A DNA stretch of 47,936 nt from the NCBI GenBank assembly GCA_963653155.1, contig CAVJWR010000008.1, forward strand, positions 1 through 47,936, given 5' to 3'. This document shows, piece after piece, positions 35,641 through 43,478 of the stretch. The translations under genes were made by a program, and so were the position numbers. Positions within the stretch are counted from its first letter, which is position 1; every line of letters starts with the position of its first letter. The notes beneath the pieces are model-generated. The model ran no database searches and had not been told where the DNA came from. It saw only the letters and a program-made list of their open reading frames with translations. The stretch is from UBA1731 sp963653155. Lineage in GTDB: Bacteria; Verrucomicrobiota; Kiritimatiellia; RFP12; UBA1067.

Positions 35641-37413
35641 TCATTTTTCCGCCTCTCCAAATATCGACGCAAGCACCGCGTGCGCACGCGGTGCGGCGGT
35701 CTTGCCGCCGGAATCCCCTTGCTCCACGACCATCGCAATGGCGACAGTCGGCGAATCGTACGGGGCGAATGCGATGATCCACGCATTCTTGACCTCGCCG
35801 CCAACTTGTGCCGTACCGGTCTTTCCCGCGCATGGGACCTTGAGGCCGCCTAATGCTTTTCCGGTTCCCCTCTTGCCCTCGACAACTGCACGCATTCCAT
35901 TCCGGACGACCTCCATCTGCTCGGGGGTGCACGATATCCGGCGAACGGGAGTGGGCGGCGGAGACCCTTCGGGGCGCTTCTTCAGGTAGGGCGTGAATAC
36001 GTTGCCGCCGTTTGCGATCGTGGCGCACTCCACCGCCATTTGCAGGGGAGTTACCTGTAGCTTGCCTTGCCCGATTGCCGATTGGCTCGCGAGGCCTGGG
36101 TAAAATGGCGGGGATGTGAGCGCTCCGGCGAATTCAGGCGCGTAGTCGATGCCGGTCTTTGCCTCGAAGCCAAATTCGCGGGCCATGCGGAAAAGCGAGT
36201 TTGTGCCCAGCAGGTTTCCGAGGCGGGCGAAGTACGGGTTGCATGACTGTTCGATGGCGTGGTGCATGTCCATGGGGCCTTGCCCCCATCGGTTCCAGCA
36301 GTGGAGGCGCATGGTGCCCAGCTTGTACACGCCCGTGCATTCGTATTCGGATTCAGGCCTGATCCCGGAGCGAAGGGCAGCAAGGGCCGTTACGGGCTTG
36401 AACGTTGACCCAGGGGCATACAGCCCGGCGGTGGCGCGGTTCAGCAGCGGATGCCGTTCGTCCTTGGAGAGTTCGCCAAACCGCTTTGCGGAAACGAAAG
36501 GCACAAAGTCGTTCGGGTCGTAGGTGGGGGCTGACGCCAGCGCAAGAACCGCGCCGGTTCTCGGATCGATCACCACACAGGCCCCGCACCCGTCCTCAAG
36601 CTGTTTCTCCGCTGCGGCCTGGATAACCGGGTCGATGGTCAGTTCAAGGTCAAGCCCGTCCTGCGCGACGCGTTCCTCGGTCTCTCCGAGTGCAATGTTG
36701 TCCCTTGCGGCCCCACTCGGCTTGAATCCCCTTGCGTCCACCGGTATCCGCACGGAGCCGGCGATGCCGGCGAGATAGTTGTCGTAGAATGCCTCAAGCC
36801 CGGATCGGCCCTTCATCTCAAGCTCGTAGGCGAGCGTCCTTGCATCGTCCTCATCGTCGTTCGAACGGTCGCGTCCCGTGTATCCGACCAGATGCGCGGC
36901 AAACGAGCCTTTGGGGTAGACGCGCTCCGCATGGGATTCGACCGAGAATCCGGGGAACTCGGCTGCGCGTTCCTCGAATCGCGCGAGGGATTGCTCGTCA
37001 ATGTCGCGCCACACGCAGAGCGATACTGCGCTTTGCGTGCGGATGTGCCGCGCGATACGCTTTGGCGTAAGGGCTCCTGGGCGTTCGAAACCAAGCGCAT
37101 TGGCTATGCCTGAGATCGCCTTGTCTACCGCCTCAATGGTCTTGGCCGTGCCGCTTGACTTTTCAAGGAATGCCGAAAGGTCGCACACCAGATCGCGCCT
37201 GGCGCGGGATTCCGCCAATACGCCGCCCCGCGAGTCGAGGATCCTGCCCCTGATGCCGGGCTTGCGCATCCGTCGGGTCGCCTGCTGCGCAAGGTCTTCC
37301 TTGAACTTCGCGACGTCAACGACCTGAACCCTGTAGAGCTTCACGAGCAGCGTGAGCAATCCGAACGTGAACAGCGCCGCAAGCGCGGCAATTGACCAGG
37401 ACGACACCTTCAT
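35641..37413 (-). CDS. mrdA: penicillin-binding protein 2 (elongation transpeptidase)
   Basis: PBP2 cross-links peptidoglycan in the elongasome. A membrane anchor (about 9-27) is followed by the pedestal domain starting RGRILDSRGGVLAESR. The transpeptidase domain has all three motifs: Ser336 in PGSTFKP (SxxK), Ser390-Cys-Asn392 in EQSCNPYF (SxN) and Lys531-Thr-Gly in GKTGTAQ. Length 590 is normal. ATG 37413 overlaps the mreD stop by 4 nt; longer upstream in-frame sequence is within mreD and out of family. It is followed by rodA, its usual partner. Confidence 0.95.
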   Translation of the reverse strand: MKVSSWSIAALAALFTFGLLTLLVKLYRVQVVDVAKFKEDLAQQATRRMRKPGIRGRILDSRGGVLAESRARRDLVCDLSAFLEKSSGTAKTIEAVDKAISGIANALGFERPGALTPKRIARHIRTQSAVSLCVWRDIDEQSLARFEERAAEFPGFSVESHAERVYPKGSFAAHLVGYTGRDRSNDDEDDARTLAYELEMKGRSGLEAFYDNYLAGIAGSVRIPVDARGFKPSGAARDNIALGETEERVAQDGLDLELTIDPVIQAAAEKQLEDGCGACVVIDPRTGAVLALASAPTYDPNDFVPFVSAKRFGELSKDERHPLLNRATAGLYAPGSTFKPVTALAALRSGIRPESEYECTGVYKLGTMRLHCWNRWGQGPMDMHHAIEQSCNPYFARLGNLLGTNSLFRMAREFGFEAKTGIDYAPEFAGALTSPPFYPGLASQSAIGQGKLQVTPLQMAVECATIANGGNVFTPYLKKRPEGSPPPTPVRRISCTPEQMEVVRNGMRAVVEGKRGTGKALGGLKVPCAGKTGTAQVGGEVKNAWIIAFAPYDSPTVAIAMVVEQGDSGGKTAAPRAHAVLASIFGEAEK

Positions 37414-37850
37414 TTCCCGCTCTCCTTGTCGGCAATCCCGATGTGCCGCTTCGCGAACCTGATGAATACGGCCATTGCGGGAGCAATCACCGCCGCAGAC
37501 AGCAATGCCCCGCATACGCTCCTTGACGAAGATGAGGCTTCGGCCCACATTGACAGCCACATCTGGAATGCTCCCGCAGAAACTACCGTCAGTGGAATTG
37601 CCGCCTTGCGGAAAATCCGCACAGGGATCGAAACCGCGAGAAAGAATAGGGCCGAACAGCCGAAGGGGAGGCATCCGAGCGAATCGGCGAACAGACCCGC
37701 AACCAATGCCGCCGGGATGCCGGCGATGCAGCTGAAGGACAGCAAAAGCGGCGGCTTGGCGTCGAGGAAGGCGGGAGCCATATCCTGCATCGCGCCGAAG
37801 AGGATGATGCCGAGCATGGCGGCGCATACACGCACGAGATTAGTCTTCAT
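37410..37850 (-). CDS. mreD: rod-shape-determining protein MreD
   Basis: A small integral membrane protein (146 residues) with about five hydrophobic helices and the MreD-like core PPLLLSFSCIAGIPAALVAGLFADSLGCLPFGCSALFFL. It overlaps mreC upstream and mrdA downstream. MreD sequences are poorly conserved, so the name rests on helix pattern, the GLFADSL block and gene order. ATG 37850 matches the short N-terminus usual for the family. Confidence 0.82.
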   Translation of the reverse strand: MKTNLVRVCAAMLGIILFGAMQDMAPAFLDAKPPLLLSFSCIAGIPAALVAGLFADSLGCLPFGCSALFFLAVSIPVRIFRKAAIPLTVVSAGAFQMWLSMWAEASSSSRSVCGALLSAAVIAPAMAVFIRFAKRHIGIADKESGK

Positions 37851-38682
37851 TGTGGATGAAAACCTCCTCAAGTGCGGGGAAATCGACGGCAGGTTCGACA
37901 TCACCCTCCTGCTCCAGCTTGGTCTTGTCCTTGCGCGTCCCCGAAATCAGGTATCCCACCAGGATGCCTTTCGGGAACACACCGCCGAGCCCGGATGTGA
38001 CGATGCGGGCGCGAGGCGGCAGGGTAAGCCCGTTCTTGATGCGACCTACCCTCAGTGGGTTTATCATGTACAGCACGGTCACGCCGGTTTCCGCCGCAGA
38101 AGTAGTCCCCATGCCGGAGACGATGCCGTATGTGGCCCCAAGCTCTGGCAAGCCCGTCTCGATCTCGCATGAGACCTTGACGGACGGATCGGATATCAGG
38201 CGGATGGTACAGGTGTGCATAGACACCTCGGAAACCACGCCAACGAGTCCATCTGGCACGGCGACAGCCGCTCCCTGCTTAACGCCATGCGCCGTTCCCT
38301 TTCCGAGGCGCAGAAAGTTCTTCGATCCGGCCATTCCGCCTTTCGAAAGCACCGTTGCGGGGATCCATCCATCCATGGAAGCCGGCCTTTTGTCCGAAGC
38401 TGTGCGCTCCGCATCCTGAAGTGCCATCCGAAGGATGTCGTTCTCCCTGCGAAGTTTGGCATTCTCCGCAGCGTAGCTTTGTCGTCGCCACAGCGTACGC
38501 AACCTGCACGAGACGTTTCGCTGGAACCATGTGGCAGACTTTTCGAGCGGATACACGGCTTCCGAGACAACAGCAAAGCCGCCGACGACCCAAAGTCCAA
38601 CGGCGGCGCAGGCAAGTGCGCACGAACAGATGACTATGCCAGTTTTACTTCCCAAACCCTTCCTGTCCGGAAGGATTGCCAA
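37840..38682 (-). CDS. mreC: rod-shape-determining protein MreC
   Basis: MreC is a bitopic inner-membrane protein that activates PBP2-RodA. One N-terminal helix (about 15-40) is followed by a coiled coil (YAAENAKLRRENDILRMALQ) and the two-barrel periplasmic domain, with GKGTAHGVKQGAAVAVPDGLVGVV, TIRLISDPSVKVSCEI and TSGLGGVFPKGILVGYL, all standard blocks. Length 280 is normal. It starts 4 nt after the mreB stop and overlaps mreD by 11 nt. Confidence 0.92.
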   Translation of the reverse strand: MAILPDRKGLGSKTGIVICSCALACAAVGLWVVGGFAVVSEAVYPLEKSATWFQRNVSCRLRTLWRRQSYAAENAKLRRENDILRMALQDAERTASDKRPASMDGWIPATVLSKGGMAGSKNFLRLGKGTAHGVKQGAAVAVPDGLVGVVSEVSMHTCTIRLISDPSVKVSCEIETGLPELGATYGIVSGMGTTSAAETGVTVLYMINPLRVGRIKNGLTLPPRARIVTSGLGGVFPKGILVGYLISGTRKDKTKLEQEGDVEPAVDFPALEEVFIHNED

Positions 38683-38686
38683 TGGA

Positions 38687-39718
38687 TCAATGTCTCTTGT
38701 TCCTTGCGAGGAAATCGAGCTCGCTCAGTACGGCGCCAGCGCCTTCGGCTACGGCCGAAAGGGGGTCGTCCGCAAGAGTGACGGGTAGCCCCGTCTCTTT
38801 CGACAGGAGCTTGTCGAGCCCACGCAACTGCGAACTGCCGCCGGAAAGCACTATGCCGCGATCGACAAGGTCGGCCGCAAGCTCAGGCTCGCAATTGCCA
38901 AGGGTTACACGCACGGCATCCACGATAGCGGCTACCGGCTCCTGAAGTGCATCCCGAATTTCCTCGGAGGTGATAGTCATCGTCTTAGGCAATCCCGCCA
39001 CGATATCACGGCCGCACACTTCCATGGTCTTCTCCTCTCCGACCGGGAATGCGCTGCCTATCTCCATTTTAATGTCCTCAGCAGTGCGTTCCCCTATGAG
39101 AAGGTTGTAAACGCGCTGCATATGCCGCCTTATGCACTCGTCCATGGCATCGCCGGCAACTCGCACGGATCGTGAATGCACGATTCCCGCGAGAGAGATG
39201 ATTGCCACTTCACAGGTGCCGCCGCCGATATCCACGATCATCGAGCCGGCCGGCTCCGAGACCGGCAGCCCAACGCCGATAGCGGCGGCCATCGGCTCCT
39301 CAACCAAAAATACCTCGCCGGCCCCAGCTGCGCGGCCGGCATCCTCAATCGCCCTCTTTTCTACCTCAGTAATTCCGCTTGGAACCGCAATCACTACGCG
39401 CGGCCTGAAGTATTTGGACTTAAGGCGATTGGGGGACACCTTCTCGATGAAATACTTGAGCATCGCCAGCGTGATGTCGAAATCGGCTATCACGCCAGAT
39501 TTCATTGGGCGTATCGCGACGATGTTCGCCGGTGTGCGCCCAAGCATGCGCTTGGCCTCGGAACCTACTGCGAGAACGTGCTTCGATCCTTCCTCTATCG
39601 CGACGACAGAAGGCTCGCGGAGCACAATCCCCTTATCCTTCATGTATACGAGCGAATTCGCCGTACCGAGATCGATTCCGATATCGGCAGAGAAAAAACC
39701 TTTTAATTTGGAAAACAT
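38687..39718 (-). CDS. mreB: actin-like rod-shape protein MreB
   Basis: MreB polymerises on ATP at the inner membrane and positions the elongasome. Actin-family motifs are DIGIDLGTANSLVYMKDKGIV (phosphate 1), MIVDIGGGTCEVAIISLAG (phosphate 2) and DRGIVLSGGSSQLRG (adenosine). The N-terminal MFSKLKGFFSA is the membrane-binding helix. ATG 39718 is supported by that helix and by a -10 ending 7 nt upstream; an earlier in-frame ATG at 39727 lies within the -10 region. 343 residues. It is the first gene of the mreBCD-mrdA-rodA-rng-lptD run. Confidence 0.96.
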   Translation of the reverse strand: MFSKLKGFFSADIGIDLGTANSLVYMKDKGIVLREPSVVAIEEGSKHVLAVGSEAKRMLGRTPANIVAIRPMKSGVIADFDITLAMLKYFIEKVSPNRLKSKYFRPRVVIAVPSGITEVEKRAIEDAGRAAGAGEVFLVEEPMAAAIGVGLPVSEPAGSMIVDIGGGTCEVAIISLAGIVHSRSVRVAGDAMDECIRRHMQRVYNLLIGERTAEDIKMEIGSAFPVGEEKTMEVCGRDIVAGLPKTMTITSEEIRDALQEPVAAIVDAVRVTLGNCEPELAADLVDRGIVLSGGSSQLRGLDKLLSKETGLPVTLADDPLSAVAEGAGAVLSELDFLARNKRH

Positions 39719-39725
39719 ACCACGC

Positions 39726-39731
39726 ATTATA
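39726..39731 (-). promoter_or_regulatory. -10 (TATAAT) of the mreB operon, probable leaderless promoter
   Basis: On the minus strand TATACTATAAT is followed by 7 nt and then the mreB ATG at 39718. The promoter lies in the 63-nt space between mreB and the dxs-like gene end at 39782. Confidence 0.7.
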
Positions 39732-39781
39732 GTATAAGACGCAAATACTATCAAGGAGAAATTTCAGCGCGAATGATGTTT

Positions 39782-41545
39782 TTAGAGCGCGGATTCGCAG
39801 TCTTGGACGAGCTGCGGCACAGTGAGGCGATTTGCCGCGAAAAGGTCTGCGACATCATAGCGGTCGGCGAATTTCTTCGCCACGCCGCGCACGAGAACCT
39901 TCATGCCGCTTGTGCCATAATGACGCGCAATCTTCTCGCCGAAGCCACCATCGATTACGCCATCCTCCAGCGTGACGACGAGGCGATGGTTGGCCTTGAG
40001 CGCATTCAGTGTCTCGACATCGAGTTCCGATGCCGTGCGCGGGTTAATCAGCGTCGCAGAGATGCCCTTGGCCGCAAGTGCGTCCGCGAGTTCCGTGCCC
40101 AGCCTGTAGAAGTTGCCGAGGCCGAGGATAGCCACGTCTCGTCCACGCCGCGTGGTGTTGGAGCGCACGGGGCCGGAATAGTCCGATAGGATCTCGACGT
40201 CGTTTTCCCGTACACCGTTAGACGGCTCTCGGATCGCGACCGGATGCTGCGTGTGGTCGATGGACCAGTCGAGCATCGCGAAATATTCCTTTTCGCTTGT
40301 CGGACAGAGGTAGACGAGGTTCGGGATGTTCGCGAGAAGCGGGATGTCGAACCAGCAGAGGTGCGTGACGTCATTCATCGCGCCGACACCGCCCGTCGTG
40401 ACGACAATCGTAGCCGGATTGTCGTTGATGCAGAGATCCTGGCTCAGCTGGTCGTAGGCGCGTTGAATGAAGGTGGAGATTACGCTGTACACCGGTTTCG
40501 CGCCGCCCTTGGCGATTGCGCTCGCGAACGCTACGGCGTGTTCCTCGCAGATGCCTACGTCCACAAACTGCTTTCCGGCCCTTTCGCGGTTCGCCTTCGT
40601 GAAGCCGAGCATTGCGGGCACGGCGGCATTTATTACTACAATCTTCGGATCTTCGGCCATTTTCGCGAGCATGTGGTCGGCGAAGCGGCTGCCGATCCAG
40701 CCGTCCCCGGCGGGCGGCGGATTGAGAGGTGCGCCCGTCACTGGATCGAATGGGGCCATGCCCCAGTGCCAAGCCTCCTTGTTCGCGACGGCGGGCTGCC
40801 AGCCGTGGCCTTTCTCTGTGTTGAGGTGTACAACGACCGGATGCGGCGAATCCTTCACCTGGCGGAACGCCGCCTCGACGGCGGCCTCGTCGTTGCCGTC
40901 CGCGACGTACACGTAGTCGAAGCCCAGTGCCTTGAAGAAGTTGCATGGATCTTCGCCGTTCGTCGCTCGCAGACGGGCGAGGGACGTGTAGAAGCCGCCG
41001 TGCGGCTCCGCGATGGACATCTGGTTGTCGTTGAAGACGACGATGAGGTTCGTGCCCTGTTCGGCGGCGTTGTTCAGGCCCTCGAACGCCTCGCCGCCCG
41101 ACAGCGAACCGTCACCGATGACGGCGATCACGTTGAACTTCTCGCCGCGCAGGTCACGCGCCTTGGCGAGGCCCGTCGCGAGCGACACGCTCGTCGCCGT
41201 GTGGCCGACTATAAAATGGTCGTGCGGCGATTCGGAAGGTTCGGTGTAGCCCGAAACGTCATCGTAGTGCGCCTCGTCGACGTACGCCCGCATGCGTCCC
41301 GTCAGCATCTTGTGCGGATAGCATTGATGCGACACATCAAACACGATCTTGTCGGTCGGCGAATTGAACACGCGGTGCAGGGCGACGGTCGCCTCGATGA
41401 AGCCGAGATTGGGGCCGACGTGCCCCGTGTGCTTCGAGGCGCGGACGATGAGCGCCTGGCGCATCGCGTCGCAGAGGTCGTTGACACGTTCCGCCGGGAC
41501 GGCCTTGACGTCGGCGGGACCTTTAATCGAGAGCAAGTCGAACAT
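39782..41545 (-). CDS. 1-deoxy-D-xylulose-5-phosphate synthase family protein (divergent DXS-like subgroup)
   Basis: This is a TPP-dependent transketolase-fold enzyme related to DXS, which makes 1-deoxyxylulose 5-phosphate from pyruvate and glyceraldehyde 3-phosphate. The TPP motif is GDGSLSGGEAFEGLNNAAEQ...VFNDNQMSI, and CEEHAVAFASAIAKGG carries the catalytic Glu. HTGHVGPNLGFIEATVALHRVF and FDVSHQCYPHKMLTGR are DXS-like N-terminal blocks, but GHTATSVSLATGLAKARD differs from the canonical GHSSTSIS, as in a second subgroup known from Firmicutes whose reaction I cannot assert. Length 587 is shorter than typical DXS (about 620). AAAGGAG lies 8 nt before ATG 41545. A related copy begins just across the sequence gap. 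Confidence 0.8.
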   Translation of the reverse strand: MFDLLSIKGPADVKAVPAERVNDLCDAMRQALIVRASKHTGHVGPNLGFIEATVALHRVFNSPTDKIVFDVSHQCYPHKMLTGRMRAYVDEAHYDDVSGYTEPSESPHDHFIVGHTATSVSLATGLAKARDLRGEKFNVIAVIGDGSLSGGEAFEGLNNAAEQGTNLIVVFNDNQMSIAEPHGGFYTSLARLRATNGEDPCNFFKALGFDYVYVADGNDEAAVEAAFRQVKDSPHPVVVHLNTEKGHGWQPAVANKEAWHWGMAPFDPVTGAPLNPPPAGDGWIGSRFADHMLAKMAEDPKIVVINAAVPAMLGFTKANRERAGKQFVDVGICEEHAVAFASAIAKGGAKPVYSVISTFIQRAYDQLSQDLCINDNPATIVVTTGGVGAMNDVTHLCWFDIPLLANIPNLVYLCPTSEKEYFAMLDWSIDHTQHPVAIREPSNGVRENDVEILSDYSGPVRSNTTRRGRDVAILGLGNFYRLGTELADALAAKGISATLINPRTASELDVETLNALKANHRLVVTLEDGVIDGGFGEKIARHYGTSGMKVLVRGVAKKFADRYDVADLFAANRLTVPQLVQDCESAL

Positions 41546-41558
41546 ACGAGAGACTCCT

Positions 41559-41594
41559 TTACGCGCCGAGCGTCACGCGGTCGGAGACGAAGTC
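41559..41594 (-). CDS. C-terminal end of a gene interrupted by the gap
   Basis: The last eleven codons before a TAA read DFVSDRVTLGA; the rest is lost in the N-run. The stop is 13 nt before the ATG of the dxs-like gene, so the two are probably one operon. It may be the end of the paralogue starting at 41645, but this cannot be shown. Confidence 0.5.
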   Translation of the reverse strand, partial: DFVSDRVTLGA

Positions 41595-41604
41595 NNNNNN
41601 NNNN
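41595..41604. other. assembly gap (ten N)
   Basis: A fixed-size scaffold gap of unknown true length. It sits between the start of one DXS-like gene and the end of another gene, where two similar copies would be expected to break an assembly. Confidence 0.95.
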
Positions 41605-41645
41605 TTCACGTCGGCGGGGTCTTTGATTGACATCAAATCGAACAT
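41605..41645 (-). CDS. N-terminal fragment of a second DXS-like gene
   Basis: The first codons read MFDLMSIKDPADV, closely similar to MFDLLSIKGPADV of the intact gene, but the DNA differs at many third positions, so this is a real paralogue and not a duplicated contig end. GAGGAAA precedes the ATG, which lies 20 nt after the stop of the Arc-like antitoxin gene. The remainder is in the gap. Confidence 0.7.
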
Positions 41646-41665
41646 AATGGCAGTTTCCTCGCCTT

Positions 41666-41971
41666 TTACCGGCGCATCATGCGGACATCCGCCTTGATCT
41701 GTTTTGCTTCCTCGTCGTCAAGCGCATCGAGCGAAGCCAAACGGGAGGCCAGTTCCTGCCCATGCGCATACGTAGGCTCCACCACGCAGTTCCTCTGGAT
41801 GCTGTCGCTTTCGGCAAAAGGATCCCGTCGCCTTGCCTCTCCGTAAGTCTGCATGCACCACTCAAGGCAAATCAGCACCTGCTGATTCACGCTTCTGCGA
41901 TTAAACCGTGCCTCGGACTTCAACCAGTGGTGAAGTCCTTTAGGGGCCTCTTTGATCAGAAGTGCACTCAT
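41666..41971 (-). CDS. Arc/FitA-like antitoxin-type DNA-binding protein, without a recognisable toxin
   Basis: The 101-residue protein starts MSALLIKEAPKGLHHWLKSEA and NRRSVNQQVLICLEW, the ribbon-helix-helix pattern of FitA-type antitoxins, followed by an acidic, probably disordered tail (LDALDDEEAKQIKADVRMM) that would neutralise a toxin. GAAAGG precedes ATG 41971; the longer in-frame upstream reading spans the promoter. A VapC/FitB toxin would normally follow, but here the next gene is the DXS-like fragment. It may be an orphan antitoxin or a local repressor. Confidence 0.7.
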   Translation of the reverse strand: MSALLIKEAPKGLHHWLKSEARFNRRSVNQQVLICLEWCMQTYGEARRRDPFAESDSIQRNCVVEPTYAHGQELASRLASLDALDDEEAKQIKADVRMMRR

Positions 41972-42002
41972 TGAACTACCTTTCACATATCGAAATGGTA
42001 GT

Positions 42003-42008
42003 ATTATG
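42003..42008 (-). promoter_or_regulatory. -10 (CATAAT) of the Arc-like gene with flanking short inverted repeat
   Basis: On the minus strand GGTATGCCATAAT lies upstream of ATG 41971. Between them ACTACC (41975-41980 on plus) and GGTAGT (41997-42002) form 6-bp arms 16 nt apart, placed where a ribbon-helix-helix autorepressor would bind. Confidence 0.4.
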
Positions 42009-42074
42009 GCATACCGTCGCCCAAACGTCAACGCCACGACTGATATCTGGATGAAGGTGCAATGCTTTTAGAGA

Positions 42075-42108
42075 GTTCTACCGCCTCCCAGACAGGCGGC
42101 GGTAGAAC
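42075..42108 (-). terminator. strong hairpin overlapping the 3' end of the membrane-protein operon
   Basis: GTTCTACCGCC (42075-42085) and GGCGGTAGAAC (42098-42108) form a perfect 11-bp stem. The stop codon (42078-42080) lies inside it, so the stem includes the last codons. The sequence after it on the minus strand is only weakly T-rich, so it may stop or protect the mRNA. Confidence 0.6.
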
Positions 42109-42641
42109 GCGATGCCCGCGTCTGCCGTGTCCGCTCCGCAGACATAAGCCTTTTCCCCGCAGATGGTCAGGTAGATGCCATCGGCCTTCGCCTTCTTGAA
42201 GTCTGCCAGTGTGACTTTTATTGGCTTGCCCATAGGGGTCAGCTCACAGACTGATACGCCGCCTTTCCCGTTCGCGACCATCTCATATATTCCACAGACG
42301 CCTCCTTTCTTCTCGACAAGCATCCGATACGTGAAACCGTTCGGTGCATGTCCAGGACGAACCTCCTGTGGTGCCGACCTCCACGGCAGGATGTCATGGC
42401 GATTGAAAGTCATGAATGCGTCTGCAAAGGCATCGATACGTGTACGGTCAACTTTCGTCAGCCCAAAATTAATCCCAAAATGCCGTAAGGCGAACACACC
42501 GCCCGCAATTATTGCGATTGGTAGAGCCAGCCACACCAAACAGAGTCTTATGACGGATGCTCGCGTCGTCCGCCGTGCGGTGGCGTTTTTCTGCGCCCAC
42601 CGCTGTTCAAGCTGAGAGCGCCACTCAAAGTTGCTTTGCAT
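42078..42641 (-). CDS. unrecognised single-pass membrane protein (third gene of the zinc-ribbon operon)
   Basis: A charged cytoplasmic N-terminus (MQSNFEWRSQLEQRW) is followed by one hydrophobic helix (about residues 32-53, VIRLCLVWLALPIAIIAGGVFAL). The C-terminal 130 residues are presumably outside the cytoplasm and have several Cys (GGVCGIYEM, GGVSVCELT, LTICGEKAYVCGADTADAG). ATG 42641 overlaps the end of the gene upstream by 17 nt, which supports coupling. No family is recognised. Confidence 0.65.
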   Translation of the reverse strand: MQSNFEWRSQLEQRWAQKNATARRTTRASVIRLCLVWLALPIAIIAGGVFALRHFGINFGLTKVDRTRIDAFADAFMTFNRHDILPWRSAPQEVRPGHAPNGFTYRMLVEKKGGVCGIYEMVANGKGGVSVCELTPMGKPIKVTLADFKKAKADGIYLTICGEKAYVCGADTADAGIAFYRRLSGRR

Positions 42642-43470
42642 ACTCACCCTCCAGCGGCATTCGACAAATTTGGTTGATGGGCCAAATATTGAACGGGGAC
42701 ATGAATCGGCGAAGGTGTGTTGGCTTGTTGGCCTCAAATCTCAACTCGCCAAGCTTCTCGGCCATCACGCGTGCCAGCGTTCCTACCGTCTTGGACTCAT
42801 ACTCCGATGCCAGGCGGAAAATCTCCGCCTCCGTCTTTGCGCGCGCTTCGGCAAATGTTTCGTCTATCTTGTTACGCTGCACGTCATTGAATCGCTTAGT
42901 ATCCAAATAGATGTGACGATCTCGGTAGAGGACAAGCTGTCTATCCACTTCTTCCAGTTCATGCATTGCGGACATGAAACTGCTGCTGCGCCTGTTCATG
43001 AGCGGCATTTGTGTGGTTATGCCGCGCTTACGACGTTCCAGCTCCTTGATCTTTTGCAGGACTTCGTCTTCGTTCTGATCTAATCTTTTCAATGTCTTTT
43101 TCCTGTCTTTTTTCTGCTGGTTAAATTGATTTCGCATGTGCGTGGCAACGCCGACGAGTTCGCTCCGTTGAATCATCCAGTCCGCGCCGAGATAGACGAG
43201 CGCGAGGTGGTTGATATCGGGATCCGCCAGCAAGGCTGCGACTTCCTCTTCCTTTTGGCGACCTTTACCAAGTGTCTGATCGGTGACTGCCTGAATGCGT
43301 TGCGAAAGGAGAATCTGATCCTGTTCCAGTCGTGCGATGGCGATGCGGACACCAAACAGGCGACATTCCGAATCGGCAATCATCTTTGGAACGATTAGCC
43401 ATGCAATAACCGCAAGGACAATGTAAACAGTGACGGCGATTAGGCTACCCCAAACGAGTTTTCTTTTCAT
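42625..43470 (-). CDS. unrecognised membrane protein with long coiled coil (second gene of the zinc-ribbon operon)
   Basis: One N-terminal membrane helix (about 5-28: LVWGSLIAVTVYIVLAVIAWLIV) is followed by about 250 residues dominated by helical, heptad-like sequence (KKDRKKTLKRLDQNEDEVLQKIKELERRK, AEARAKTEAEIFRLASEYESK). The topology suggests a membrane-anchored rod. ATG 43470 lies 8 nt after the stop of the zinc-ribbon gene. Family unknown. Confidence 0.65.
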   Translation of the reverse strand: MKRKLVWGSLIAVTVYIVLAVIAWLIVPKMIADSECRLFGVRIAIARLEQDQILLSQRIQAVTDQTLGKGRQKEEEVAALLADPDINHLALVYLGADWMIQRSELVGVATHMRNQFNQQKKDRKKTLKRLDQNEDEVLQKIKELERRKRGITTQMPLMNRRSSSFMSAMHELEEVDRQLVLYRDRHIYLDTKRFNDVQRNKIDETFAEARAKTEAEIFRLASEYESKTVGTLARVMAEKLGELRFEANKPTHLRRFMSPFNIWPINQICRMPLEGEYAKQL

Positions 43471-43478
43471 AGGTCCTC

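Noticed and set aside
40244..41626. Long plus-strand frame opposite the DXS-like gene, running into the N-run
   Set aside because: It contains undefined residues and no motif, while the minus strand has a complete TPP enzyme.
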